From: Sphingobacterium sp. SGR-19
Lineage (GTDB): Bacteria; Bacteroidota; Bacteroidia; Sphingobacteriales; Sphingobacteriaceae
Assembly (NCBI RefSeq): GCF_011043555.1
Contig: NZ_JAAKGS010000005.1
Location: forward strand, 248,001-312,000
DNA length: 64,000 nucleotides
Direction: 5' to 3'
Made by a program: the position numbers and the translations under genes. Under the pieces are notes generated by a model that searched no databases, was not told the origin of the DNA, and saw only the letters and a program-made list of their open reading frames with translations. This document shows positions 53,375-62,347 of the stretch, one piece after another. Positions within the stretch are counted from its first letter, which is position 1, and each line of letters starts with the position of its first letter.

Positions 53375-54593
53375 AGCGCAAATTACTTTTAAGTATAATC
53401 CTAAATGTTGTTCCTTTTCCGAGTTCAGATTCCTTAACAAATATCTGGCCTTGATGATAATCAACCATACGTTTTGTCAAGCTGAGTCCCAAACCCCAAC
53501 CACGTTTACGTGTTGTAAAACCAGGTTGGAAAATCGCATCGAAGTTCGATTTCGGAATGCCTTTTCCTGTATCGCTAATGTCTATAAAAATTTCCTCTTT
53601 TGCAATGTTATCGATGATGTTAATCGTTATTTTTCCTTCGGATTCAATGGCATTTACCGCATTTTTTAACAAGTTTTCGATAATCCAGTCGAATAAAGGG
53701 ATATTCAGTTTTGCTTCAACAGTCTTATCTCCAGTGATTTCAAAAGTAATTTTTTCACTGGTCCGTACTTTAAAATATTGGACAAAGTCGCGGATCACTT
53801 GGTAAACCACGTGATTGGCTAAGGACGGGATAGAGCCTATTTTAGAGAAACGATCTGCTACAACCTCGAGGCGTTTTACATCTCGTTCCATTTCATTTAA
53901 GGAGCTATCATCCTCTGCATCGAACTTAATGCGTACGAGCTCTAACCACCCCATTAATGAGGATATAGGCGTGCCAAGCTGATGCGCAGCTTCCTTTGCC
54001 ATACCTACCCATACTAAGTTTTGTTCTGATTTTTTGATAGAATTAAAAACTGTATAAGCGATAATGAGAAAGATCGCAATCAGGGAGAGTTGGAGGTAAG
54101 GAAAAACACGCAGCTGGCGTAATGCCAGGGAATCTAGGTAATAAACAGACCACGTTTCGCCTGTATCTAGCGGGAGTGCAATTGGCGCATGGTTACGTTT
54201 CATCCTAGCCAACTGTTTCTCAAAATAAACAGGGTCATATTCTAATTCGCTATTAACAGAATCAGCCTGTTCTTCTATATTGGTCTTGTGGGGATCTAAA
54301 TCACGCCAAAAGATGATATTCCCTTTGCTGTCTGTGATAATAGCCGGAATCGATAAACTGTCCCGCACCGCATACACATAGCTGATAAATTGATCATCTA
54401 CATCGGGCATGGTCATAATACTCCGGGTACTCATCGCCCAGACTTCAGCCTTGGTGCGCTCAGACTTGGAAAGACTCTTGACCAAATAGTTTGTGTAAAA
54501 CAGCGAGGCTGCTGCAATAAGTGCCGCAAACAGAAAGAGGAGCACCTTCCATCGTTGTTTATTATTATATTGATATAGATTGTCGTGATTCAT
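53355..54593 (-). CDS. Sensor histidine kinase, membrane-bound
   Basis: 412 aa from Met 54593 (the frame extends to 54656). Two membrane segments (about 17-36 and 165-185) enclose a periplasmic sensor of about 125 residues. The H-box is AKEAAHQLGTPISSLMGWLE, the N-box IENLLKNAVNAI, and the G-boxes DTGKGIP and GWGLGLSLTKRM. No HAMP domain or receiver is seen and no response regulator lies next to it, so its partner is encoded elsewhere. Divergent from gltX. Confidence 0.92.
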   Translation of the reverse strand: MNHDNLYQYNNKQRWKVLLFLFAALIAAASLFYTNYLVKSLSKSERTKAEVWAMSTRSIMTMPDVDDQFISYVYAVRDSLSIPAIITDSKGNIIFWRDLDPHKTNIEEQADSVNSELEYDPVYFEKQLARMKRNHAPIALPLDTGETWSVYYLDSLALRQLRVFPYLQLSLIAIFLIIAYTVFNSIKKSEQNLVWVGMAKEAAHQLGTPISSLMGWLELVRIKFDAEDDSSLNEMERDVKRLEVVADRFSKIGSIPSLANHVVYQVIRDFVQYFKVRTSEKITFEITGDKTVEAKLNIPLFDWIIENLLKNAVNAIESEGKITINIIDNIAKEEIFIDISDTGKGIPKSNFDAIFQPGFTTRKRGWGLGLSLTKRMVDYHQGQIFVKESELGKGTTFRIILKSNLRYEPTQV

Positions 54594-54641
54594 ATCTAAA
54601 TAGTTTGCAAAATAGGGATTTTTTGCCATTCCTAAAATGTG

Positions 54642-54649
54642 TAATTTTG
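54642..54649 (+). promoter_or_regulatory. -7 box TAATTTTG of gltX
   Basis: Exact TAnnTTTG match ending 5 nt before the gltX ATG. If used, the transcript would start at or within a few bases of the start codon, i.e. be nearly leaderless. Confidence 0.5.
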
Positions 54650-54654
54650 CCATC

Positions 54655-56175
54655 ATGAGTTCGCAACGAAAAGTAAGAGTGCGTTTTGCACCAAGTCCTA
54701 CAGGCGGTTTACACCTCGGCGGTGTACGTACAGCATTGTTTAATTATCTGTATGCTCGTCGTTATGAAGGTGATTTTATTTTGAGAATTGAAGATACCGA
54801 CCAGACTCGATTTGTGCCAGGAGCTGAAGAGTATATCAACGAATGTTTGGATTGGTGTGGGCTTACACCCGATGAAGGCCCCAATAAACCGGGGGGATAT
54901 GAACCCTACCGGCAGAGTGAAAGGAAAGCGTCTTATCGGCAATATGCGGAACAATTGGTGAATAGTGGATTCGCATATTATGCATTTGATACACCGGAAG
55001 AATTAGATGTACGACGGAAGGAAGAACCTAATTTTCGATATTCGCACGAAAACCGTTTACAATTGCGTAACTCGTTAAGTCTTTCTGAAGAGGAAACGGC
55101 GAGATTATTATCTGACGGACGTCCGCATACGATCCGTATTAAAATGCCCGTAGAAGAAACCGTATCCTTTGAAGATATGATCCGAGGACGTGTTGCATTT
55201 GAAACGGGATTGATAGATGATAAAGTCTTGTTAAAAGCAGATGGTATGCCAACTTACCACTTAGCTGTTGTGGTCGATGATAAAGCGATGAAAATCTCGC
55301 ATGTTTTCCGTGGAGAAGAGTGGCTTCCGTCGGCACCGGTGCATATATTATTGTGGGAATACCTGGGTTGGAAAGATGAAATGCCCCACTGGGCGCATTT
55401 GCCGCTTATATTGAAACCAGATGGAAACGGTAAGCTTAGCAAACGCGATGGTGACAGACTGGGTTTCCCGGTATATGCCATGAACTGGACCGACGTAAAA
55501 TCGGGTGATGTCACGAAAGGATTCCGGGAAATGGGATTCTTACCGGAGGCTTTTATCAATATGCTGGCCGTTTTAGGTTGGAATGACGGAACGGAGCAAG
55601 AAATTTTTAGTATCGAGGAACTCATCGCGAAGTTCTCGGTCGACAGAATTAGTAAGGCAGGGGCTAAATTCGATTTTGAAAAGGCGAAATGGTTTAACCA
55701 TGAGTGGATAAAGAAAACGGACAATAAGGAAATCTTACCGCAGATAGAGGAGGTGTTAAAACAGCACGGCGTTGCTTTACCTCACTCAGATTATATAGCT
55801 AACGTGCTAGCTTTGGTTAAGGAGCGCATGACCTTTGTTGAAGATTTTTGGGAACAGGCTTCCTTTTTCTTTATGATACCGGAAACTTACGACGTGGATG
55901 CGGTAAAACCGAAATGGAATGAAAATAAAATAGCCTTCTTTCAAAATATAGTTGCCGAATTTAGGGCGATGCAAGAATGGACTGCAAGTTCTCTGGAACC
56001 ATTTTTTAAAAGTAAGATTGTCGATTCTGGCATGAAGATAGGCGAATTGATGATGCCTTTTCGGATTATGTTGGTCGGAGGGAAGTTTGGCCCTGATGTA
56101 TTCCAGATTGCCGAGACATTAGGTAAAGAAGAGGTTGTTAAGCGTATAGAAAAGGCGTTGCCGCATTTTGCATGA
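54655..56175 (+). CDS. gltX: Glutamyl-tRNA synthetase
   Basis: 506 aa from ATG 54655 (MSSQRKVRVRFAPSPTGG). HIGH-type motif PSPTGGLHLGG, KMSKS-type motif KLSKRDGDR, and EDTDQTRFVPGAEEYI are conserved class I GluRS features; the C-terminal anticodon-binding helices follow from about 330. It charges tRNA-Glu (and tRNA-Gln if no GlnRS). A strong terminator follows. Confidence 0.97.
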   Translation: MSSQRKVRVRFAPSPTGGLHLGGVRTALFNYLYARRYEGDFILRIEDTDQTRFVPGAEEYINECLDWCGLTPDEGPNKPGGYEPYRQSERKASYRQYAEQLVNSGFAYYAFDTPEELDVRRKEEPNFRYSHENRLQLRNSLSLSEEETARLLSDGRPHTIRIKMPVEETVSFEDMIRGRVAFETGLIDDKVLLKADGMPTYHLAVVVDDKAMKISHVFRGEEWLPSAPVHILLWEYLGWKDEMPHWAHLPLILKPDGNGKLSKRDGDRLGFPVYAMNWTDVKSGDVTKGFREMGFLPEAFINMLAVLGWNDGTEQEIFSIEELIAKFSVDRISKAGAKFDFEKAKWFNHEWIKKTDNKEILPQIEEVLKQHGVALPHSDYIANVLALVKERMTFVEDFWEQASFFFMIPETYDVDAVKPKWNENKIAFFQNIVAEFRAMQEWTASSLEPFFKSKIVDSGMKIGELMMPFRIMLVGGKFGPDVFQIAETLGKEEVVKRIEKALPHFA

Positions 56176-56183
56176 CGATAATT

Positions 56184-56226
56184 ATGGCATAAAAAAAGGG
56201 AGCGCCAGCTCCCTTTTTTATGCCAT
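56184..56226. terminator. Bidirectional terminator after gltX
   Basis: A nearly perfect 20-bp stem (ATGGCATAAAAAAAGGGAGC with its inverted copy) around a GCCA loop, with an A-run on one arm and a T-run on the other, between two convergent genes. Confidence 0.9.
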
Positions 56227-56238
56227 ATAAATTTTATC

Positions 56239-57255
56239 TTAACGAACAGGGGTGAACTCGTACATATTGTCAAAGACAATCGATCCGTTTACACCGGTAA
56301 CAACATACCCATTACCATCTAAAGAGAAGCCTACACCTTTTTCTCGGGAGTCCGTGGAAAGCGCCTGATGCTTATCTGTCCATGAGTCAGAAGAAGGGTC
56401 GTATTTCCATACGGTGCTGGTTACGCTGTTAGCGTTTCTACCGCTGACAACATAAGCATAATTGCCGATGACAAAGGTGGCAGCGTTGTATTTACGCGCA
56501 TCATAGGTGTAGTTATCGTCCGATCGGTTTAAGCTGTTTAGTGTCGTCCAATTCGTTCCGTCGAAAGCGTAAAGGCCGTCAGGAAGGGTTGAGCTGCCGC
56601 TATAACCACCACCGATATACGCTTTATCACCAATGACAAAAGAAAACGCCCCTGATAGCTTGTCCTTGAAGGGAAGATTGTTTACAGTAGACCATTCATC
56701 ATTAGCGGGATCGTATCGGTATAAGTCTCCAAGACGACCGCCACCCACGTTAGTGCCAAGCCCCACATACGCATAATTTCCTAACGTAAATGCAACAGCG
56801 CCTGACCGTGCAACACCAGGAAAGTCTTCAATCGGGCTCCAGTTGTCTGTAGCCGGATCGTATTGGTAGAAATCGTTGAATAATTCGTTATCAAGGTTCC
56901 GCCCGGTACCCACATAACCTTTTCCTCCGACAGCAAAACCCACGGCTTCATGGCGTGCTGGGCCTGCGAAGTCTTCCATGCTGCTCCAGCCTTTTCCGTT
57001 AAATACGCGACCATCTTGTGCTACACCTACGGTTGGGTTCACGTATCCGCCAACCACATAAGTACCTTTACCATCTATGGTGAATGACGCGGCTCCACTA
57101 CGCGGATCGCCTGTAAATACTGTTGATTTTGTCCATTCTGTAGGTCCAGTATCTCCGCCGTTCCCATCATCATCATCATCTTTCTTACATGAATTAAACG
57201 AAGCGAAAGCAATAGTGCAGGCAAAGAATAACAATAGCCAATTTTTCTTATTCAT
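56239..57255 (-). CDS. Kelch-repeat lipoprotein
   Basis: 338 aa, lipobox FNSC with Cys at about residue 23 followed by KKDDDDDGNGG, a spacer often seen in surface-exposed Bacteroidota lipoproteins. Six kelch blades of about 50 residues (FTIDGKGTYVVGGYV, FAVGGKGYVGTGRN, FTLGNYAYVGLGTN, FVIGDKAYIGGGY, FVIGNYAYVVSGRN, FSLDGNGYVVTGVN). A ligand is unknown. It follows the DUF4270 gene by 3 nt and is certainly cotranscribed. Confidence 0.88.
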   Translation of the reverse strand: MNKKNWLLLFFACTIAFASFNSCKKDDDDDGNGGDTGPTEWTKSTVFTGDPRSGAASFTIDGKGTYVVGGYVNPTVGVAQDGRVFNGKGWSSMEDFAGPARHEAVGFAVGGKGYVGTGRNLDNELFNDFYQYDPATDNWSPIEDFPGVARSGAVAFTLGNYAYVGLGTNVGGGRLGDLYRYDPANDEWSTVNNLPFKDKLSGAFSFVIGDKAYIGGGYSGSSTLPDGLYAFDGTNWTTLNSLNRSDDNYTYDARKYNAATFVIGNYAYVVSGRNANSVTSTVWKYDPSSDSWTDKHQALSTDSREKGVGFSLDGNGYVVTGVNGSIVFDNMYEFTPVR

Positions 57256-57258
57256 AAA

Positions 57259-58662
57259 TTATCTAAATTTTGTGTATAATATATTCAGTTTTATTTTGGG
57301 TTTGGAGTTTTCCGATGCTATTAATGCTGTATTAAATGATGTCAATAGATCAGGAGGGATTATTTCCCGGTTCTGCGTTTCTGTAGGAAGCGGATTTGCC
57401 ATCAGATAAAACGAGGCATTGTCATAACTTTGTGTTGATTTTAACTGTTGTAAATACATCATCAAGTTGAAAGTGTATGTTCCATTTTGTCCTGTTTCTG
57501 CTCCCTGTAGCAACATAGCCTGTTGTATTCCAGAACTATACACTGACGGTAACACGGATTCCGGGATACCGTCTTGATCATTTATAGATAGCACCAGATT
57601 GCTTGGCACCGGATACATCGTATTTGTTTTTGACGATGTCTCTATCACAAGCTCGGCTCTGTTGACCGCAATATTTTCAGCTTGTAGGAACTCTTTTAAC
57701 GTAGGAAAAGAGATTTTCGCTACAGTACCACTACCAGACTGTACATAAGTAAGTCCAGCTGTAGACGATGTCGGAATTGCTTTTTTAGCGGATAATTCTT
57801 CAAATGCGGTTCCTGTCCGATCCGTAACGATGTTGTTGTATTGAAATGCAGGCTCTATAATACTAAGCGTTTTGAACCCCGTACGTTTATGCCCATCGGC
57901 AGATGGATAATTATAATTTATCCTAACCTCTAGGGCGTCGTCGAAAGCAACTACCGCTGTGTTCTCCTCATCCGGAACAAGCACCAATCCTTTAAAATAT
58001 TGTTTAAAATTATCATACGAGGACACTTCTATATTACCAGTTTTTATACGGGTAAAGAAATCCTGTCCGATAGCGTCTGCCAAGCGGATACTAAGACTAT
58101 CTAATGTATGCATGCGTGGTCGAAAAGAAGCCGCTCCAATAGGTGTGCTATTATAACCAAACATTTGGTCCGCAAAAATCGTGTTGCCATTGGCGTAGAG
58201 AGGAAGTCCCTGATTGGGGAAAAGAGGTGTAGCTGTTTTTGTCGCCAACGCTTCCGTTAATTGGTGCACTGCGATTTTTTGTGTTTTTGTGGTATCCCCA
58301 AAAGAATAGGGGGTAGCTGTCGGCCTTAAAACCAAGGTAATCGAATCAAACTTTGCAGTTTCCGGAATGTCATTTGCTGTTGAAGTAAGCCCTATCCGGA
58401 AATATGATGTCGACTTCACGCTTCCGCTTTGCGGAACTGTCGCCTTTCCCACCAGTATATTTCCTGTGCCGGCAGAAGGTAGGTTCGCTAGCTGAACAGT
58501 AGAAGTGTTGATTGTGAAGGAGTCTATCAAGGTAACCCCTACGTTGCTCGTCGCCGAATTATCTAACATGACGCTCATGTCTTTGTCGCAGGCCGCTACA
58601 ATGATTAGTGTAAAAATAGGTATGGCAAAAAAGCGAATACTTCTCTTTAAAAATTGATTCAT
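57259..58662 (-). CDS. DUF4270 lipoprotein
   Basis: 467 aa with lipobox IVAACDKD (Cys about 25). NVGVTLIDSFTINTSTVQLA, then STSYFRIGLTS and FDSITLVLRPT, are typical of DUF4270, which is restricted to Bacteroidota; function unknown. The C-terminal portion is a beta-rich domain (VNRAELVIETSSKTNTMYPV). First gene of a two-gene unit with the kelch lipoprotein. Confidence 0.88.
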   Translation of the reverse strand: MNQFLKRSIRFFAIPIFTLIIVAACDKDMSVMLDNSATSNVGVTLIDSFTINTSTVQLANLPSAGTGNILVGKATVPQSGSVKSTSYFRIGLTSTANDIPETAKFDSITLVLRPTATPYSFGDTTKTQKIAVHQLTEALATKTATPLFPNQGLPLYANGNTIFADQMFGYNSTPIGAASFRPRMHTLDSLSIRLADAIGQDFFTRIKTGNIEVSSYDNFKQYFKGLVLVPDEENTAVVAFDDALEVRINYNYPSADGHKRTGFKTLSIIEPAFQYNNIVTDRTGTAFEELSAKKAIPTSSTAGLTYVQSGSGTVAKISFPTLKEFLQAENIAVNRAELVIETSSKTNTMYPVPSNLVLSINDQDGIPESVLPSVYSSGIQQAMLLQGAETGQNGTYTFNLMMYLQQLKSTQSYDNASFYLMANPLPTETQNREIIPPDLLTSFNTALIASENSKPKIKLNILYTKFR

Positions 58663-58679
58663 ATTTATTATTTGACTAG

Positions 58680-58687
58680 CAAAAGTA
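58680..58687 (-). promoter_or_regulatory. -7 box TACTTTTG of the DUF4270-kelch operon
   Basis: Exact TAnnTTTG match on the minus strand, 17 nt before the ATG at 58662. No clear -33 partner. The rest of the gap up to 58842 shows nothing definite. Confidence 0.5.
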
Positions 58688-58842
58688 ATTAAATAGGACT
58701 GTTAATCAGTGTTATATTTTGTTAAAACTAGCCATTTTTACTTGTGCGGAGCAAAGCTACTAATTTATTCTCGTTATTTGTGATCTGTGACTCGATTCTC
58801 GTGATTCTTGGCTTGTAAGATGTGTTTCATACGGATTACAAA

Positions 58843-61587
58843 CTATCTCCTGCGATCAAAATTTCGCAGGTTATAATTTAATGACAGCATGAAATAACGT
58901 GTCAATGTATTAGACGTCACATCTGTAATGGCAATATCAGTCACCCTTCTGCCGATATTTTGCGCTTGGTTAAGAATATCAAAAGCTTTCAGCGATAGCT
59001 CTGCATTTTTTTGTTTTAAGAATTTAGTACCCAATGAAGCATTCCAAAGCATGGTGTTTGTTCCTGGAGATTCTAATATGCCACTATTATAGATGTACAA
59101 TAGATTGGAGTGGGCAATAAATGAGCCTAAAAACTCATAGGTTAAGGTGTGATTGACGGTGTGGGAGTATACTTTATATAAAGCTACGCGGGACACGGGG
59201 TTGTCGCTCAATGTGAGATTGATACGATAGTTTAGTCCTGAAACAAATTTTTTATTGATGTTGGTATTTAAGCCAACGCGCTGTTGCACACCATAATTGT
59301 ATCCATTCACAAATTCATCGTTGAGTACCGCAAAATTGCTGTTATAAAAAACGGTATTATTTAGATTAACGTTGAGTTTCCATTTTTTGATCGGAACACC
59401 GAAACTGTTTGTCCAACGTACGCCATAAGCCCCGTCTACATTGATAGGAACGGTGTATTGTCCGCCAGCGCCCAAGCGGATATCGTCAAATAATACGAGG
59501 GCCGTATCTGTCATAAGGACGGAGTTGACGATCTTGTCGTTTGTGTAATTGAAATCCACGCTTGAATTGAAGCTCTGTCCCGTGGAACGTCGTATGTCCT
59601 TATACTGAATTTTTACTTGATGGTTGTACTCTTGGTTAAGATACGGATTACCGTTGCGGATATTCAGTTCGTTCTGATTGTTAATGAAATCCTGAAGTTG
59701 ATTGATATTCGGCGTATTGGTTGTCGTATTATAATTTACTTCAAAACGCCTTTCTTTGTTGATATTGTAAGTTGCAGAGAATTCCGGATGGAAACTGCCA
59801 AACGACGCGCGTGTCACGAGGTGAATAGGTACGGTTCGATCGTTATTGCGAACGCCACGTTGATAGCTTAACCCGATTTGAAAACGGAGGGAGTCTTTTT
59901 TGTTGTAAGAAAAAGATAAACCGCCTTTATGATAATTAAAGTCGTTTCTAAATTCATTTGATAGACGTTCGTTTAGCTCTCCCAATTGTCCTGTTTCAGC
60001 GAGCCATTCAAATGTTTCGCGATCGGAATAATTTAGTGTATTTCTATAATTGTAACTTAGCTGTAATCTGCTTCTACTGGAGAGACTTTCTGTAAACGAC
60101 AGCCGATTATTCAAGCCCGAACCATATCCGTTTGTGATACTCTGGTTGTTGTTGGTGTCGACACGGTCCAGCAAAGCATCTTTGTAATATTTCGTAAGTG
60201 CTAGATTTTTTCCTAAAGCGTCATTGGTACTTTTGTTTCCTGAGACATTTAAGGAAATCGTGCGGCCGGGTTTTTTAAAACGATACATATAGGTGAACCT
60301 CCCTCCAAAATTGAAGTTGCTGTTGCGCGTGTCGTTCTGTCTCTCCGATATGTTGAGCAGATCATTGTCATTCAAAAAAGTAGAAAAATGGTTACTTCCG
60401 GTACGGCCGAGTGAGCTGTGCGATAGGTTCGGCGCTAAATCGATGCGCTGTTTATCGTCTATGTTCCAACGTACCCGTGCGTTTGCTTTATGTTCCGTTT
60501 GTCGGTTAAGATTATCTTGTTCCTGTGTCCGCGATTGGTTGGCGCGATTCCCTAAGATATATTCAATATCGGATAAAGAGATGACGCTCGTTTTGGAAGA
60601 ACGAAAATTGTAATCGCCACTGACGTCCATGGCGTCCTCAAAAAACGAATTGTTATAATTAATAGCACCCGCGTAGGTATCTGACAACCCCCGATCCGTA
60701 TTGTTGTTGCCTCTTCGCGATCCACCACGGCCCTGTTCCGCGAAGTTTGTCTCATTCACATTATTTGCCATGAGGTTTACGGCAATTTTTTTATCGTTTT
60801 CAAATCGGTTGATGGAGGTGTTTAAAGCAAATTTGTTTTCATCTCCATAACCTGAAGAAGCCTTTCCGAATGTACCGCGTTTTTTGTCGGGTTTTGTCAC
60901 AATGTTAATTACTTTCTTCCGTTCACCATCATCAAAGCCGGAAAACCTGGCCTGTTCCGATTTCTCATCGATAAGCTGGATCTTGTCCACAATTTCAGCA
61001 GGTAGTGTCTTAAGGGCTATACGCGGATCTGTGCTGAAAAATTCCTTTCCATCCACAATAATTTTGGTAACCTCTTCGCCATGTGCTTTCACATTTCCCT
61101 CCTCATCTAGTTCTACGCCGGGTATTTGTGCAACTAATTCATCGGCATCAGCATATTCTCGCGTAGAGAAACGTTTCGCATCAAATTCCGTGGTATCGCC
61201 ACGGAGAGAAACTGCCGGTGTCCCCGTAATTTCAATTTCTTCTAAAGCGATCTCTCCGGATTCCATGGCAATGTTGATTTGTATATCTTTATCCAGTAAT
61301 GTTATCGACGATTTAAATAGTTGATAGCCAACATTAGTAGCATGCAGGGTGTAGTTACCTTTTGGTATGTTTTTGAATGAAAATATTCCCAATCGATTAG
61401 TAGATGTAGATTGTAATACCGAATCTTTTGCATCCAGAACATTCACGGTGACTCCAGTAAGAGGGATGTCCGAAATTTTGTCTTCGACCTTGCCGCTTAC
61501 TATATGTTGCGCTGCAGATGTCATACTGACTACTGATAAAATCAAGGTCAGGGTAATAAATCGGAAACGTAAAGCACAAAAGTCCAT
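58843..61587 (-). CDS. TonB-dependent receptor-like beta-barrel protein (OMP_b-brl_3 type), second copy
   Basis: 914 aa from Met 61587, chosen because it begins the signal peptide (SVVSMTSAAQ); the frame runs to 61803 but overlaps the TetR gene. Domains: regulatory-like N-domain (about 28-110), plug-like segment (IPGVELDEEGNVKAHGEEVT, KIIVDGKEFFSTDP), and a long barrel ending RYFMLSLNYNLRNF plus DRRR. A short Gly/Arg/Asn-rich loop (GRGGSRRGNNNTDRG) lies about residue 275. It resembles the 940-aa protein at 44852 in layout and plug sequence. It is divergent from the TetR gene. Confidence 0.85.
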   Translation of the reverse strand: MDFCALRFRFITLTLILSVVSMTSAAQHIVSGKVEDKISDIPLTGVTVNVLDAKDSVLQSTSTNRLGIFSFKNIPKGNYTLHATNVGYQLFKSSITLLDKDIQINIAMESGEIALEEIEITGTPAVSLRGDTTEFDAKRFSTREYADADELVAQIPGVELDEEGNVKAHGEEVTKIIVDGKEFFSTDPRIALKTLPAEIVDKIQLIDEKSEQARFSGFDDGERKKVINIVTKPDKKRGTFGKASSGYGDENKFALNTSINRFENDKKIAVNLMANNVNETNFAEQGRGGSRRGNNNTDRGLSDTYAGAINYNNSFFEDAMDVSGDYNFRSSKTSVISLSDIEYILGNRANQSRTQEQDNLNRQTEHKANARVRWNIDDKQRIDLAPNLSHSSLGRTGSNHFSTFLNDNDLLNISERQNDTRNSNFNFGGRFTYMYRFKKPGRTISLNVSGNKSTNDALGKNLALTKYYKDALLDRVDTNNNQSITNGYGSGLNNRLSFTESLSSRSRLQLSYNYRNTLNYSDRETFEWLAETGQLGELNERLSNEFRNDFNYHKGGLSFSYNKKDSLRFQIGLSYQRGVRNNDRTVPIHLVTRASFGSFHPEFSATYNINKERRFEVNYNTTTNTPNINQLQDFINNQNELNIRNGNPYLNQEYNHQVKIQYKDIRRSTGQSFNSSVDFNYTNDKIVNSVLMTDTALVLFDDIRLGAGGQYTVPINVDGAYGVRWTNSFGVPIKKWKLNVNLNNTVFYNSNFAVLNDEFVNGYNYGVQQRVGLNTNINKKFVSGLNYRINLTLSDNPVSRVALYKVYSHTVNHTLTYEFLGSFIAHSNLLYIYNSGILESPGTNTMLWNASLGTKFLKQKNAELSLKAFDILNQAQNIGRRVTDIAITDVTSNTLTRYFMLSLNYNLRNFDRRR

Positions 61588-61683
61588 TATAGGTTTATGT
61601 TGAGCGCTAAAGATAGAAAAGGTATAATAGATTTGCCCGATTGTTTCAAAAATTTTGCAAAGGACAGTCGTGCTGAAAAATAG

Positions 61684-61691
61684 TATCTTTG
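61684..61691 (+). promoter_or_regulatory. -7 box TATCTTTG of the TetR gene
   Basis: Exact TAnnTTTG match 21 nt before the ATG at 61713. A minus-strand TATCTTTA (61615-61608) may serve the divergent receptor. Confidence 0.55.
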
Positions 61692-61712
61692 TTAAAAATA
61701 GTATAGTATTAC

Positions 61713-62252
61713 ATGAAAGAGACGACATTAAGCCGTAAAGAGAAGATAATGAAAGTAGCCCTTTCTTTATTTGCAACGAAGGGCTATGTGGATACGTCGA
61801 CAAAAGAGATTGCTTTGGAAGCAGGTGTGTCAGAAGCGCTTATTTTTAAGCATTTTGGCAGTAAGGATTCCTTATTAGCGCATATTATTAAGTCGGGTTA
61901 TAGAAGAGTGCTCTCACATCACCGGGGGATGATGACCTACAAGAACCCTAAAGAGTTTTTGAAAAATATGATTTTTCTGCCGAACAAGTTGGTTGCCGAT
62001 GAACCCCTTTTCTGGAAATTGCAAGAACGCCTGTCACATAATAGTTTTTCTAAACAACAACATGAACAGTTTATGAAACCTGTACAGCCTGTTTTGGTTA
62101 AAGCTTTTTCCGAATTAGGATATAAAGACCCTGAGTTGGAAACGCAGTTTCTATTGCTGATTATTGATATGCTGTGGACGAAAGAAGCGAATGGAGATGT
62201 TGATAATGGGGTGGAACTCGCTCAATTATTAGAAAAGAAATACAATTTATAG
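61713..62252 (+). CDS. TetR/AcrR-family transcriptional regulator
   Basis: 179 aa. The HTH is residues about 8-55: SRKEKIMKVALSLFATKGYV, STKEIALEAGVSEALIFKHF, GSKDSLLAHII. The C-terminal ligand domain is not distinctive. It faces away from the receptor gene at 58843, so that gene is the most likely target, besides its own. Confidence 0.92.
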   Translation: MKETTLSRKEKIMKVALSLFATKGYVDTSTKEIALEAGVSEALIFKHFGSKDSLLAHIIKSGYRRVLSHHRGMMTYKNPKEFLKNMIFLPNKLVADEPLFWKLQERLSHNSFSKQQHEQFMKPVQPVLVKAFSELGYKDPELETQFLLLIIDMLWTKEANGDVDNGVELAQLLEKKYNL

Positions 62253-62263
62253 AGAAGCGTTTT

Positions 62264-62293
62264 TATGCATGTTTTAAATTAAAGTATGCATAA
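62264..62293. repeat. TTATGCAT / ATGCATAA inverted repeat
   Basis: Arms at 62263-62270 and 62286-62293 are perfect inverse copies with a 15-nt AT-rich spacer, between the TetR gene and the GH3 gene. It could be a TetR site or a weak terminator. Confidence 0.35.
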
Positions 62294-62347
62294 TTTGTAA
62301 AAAATCTTTTTTTTTACGTAATTCGGTTTTTGATAACTAAGTAAAAT

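Noticed and set aside
53375..53464. N-terminal extension of the DinB protein
   Set aside because: It is embedded in the kinase C-terminal coding region; the DinB fold starts after Met 53374.
61588..61803. N-terminal extension of the receptor at 58843
   Set aside because: It would overlap the divergent TetR gene and precede the real signal peptide, which starts at Met 61587.
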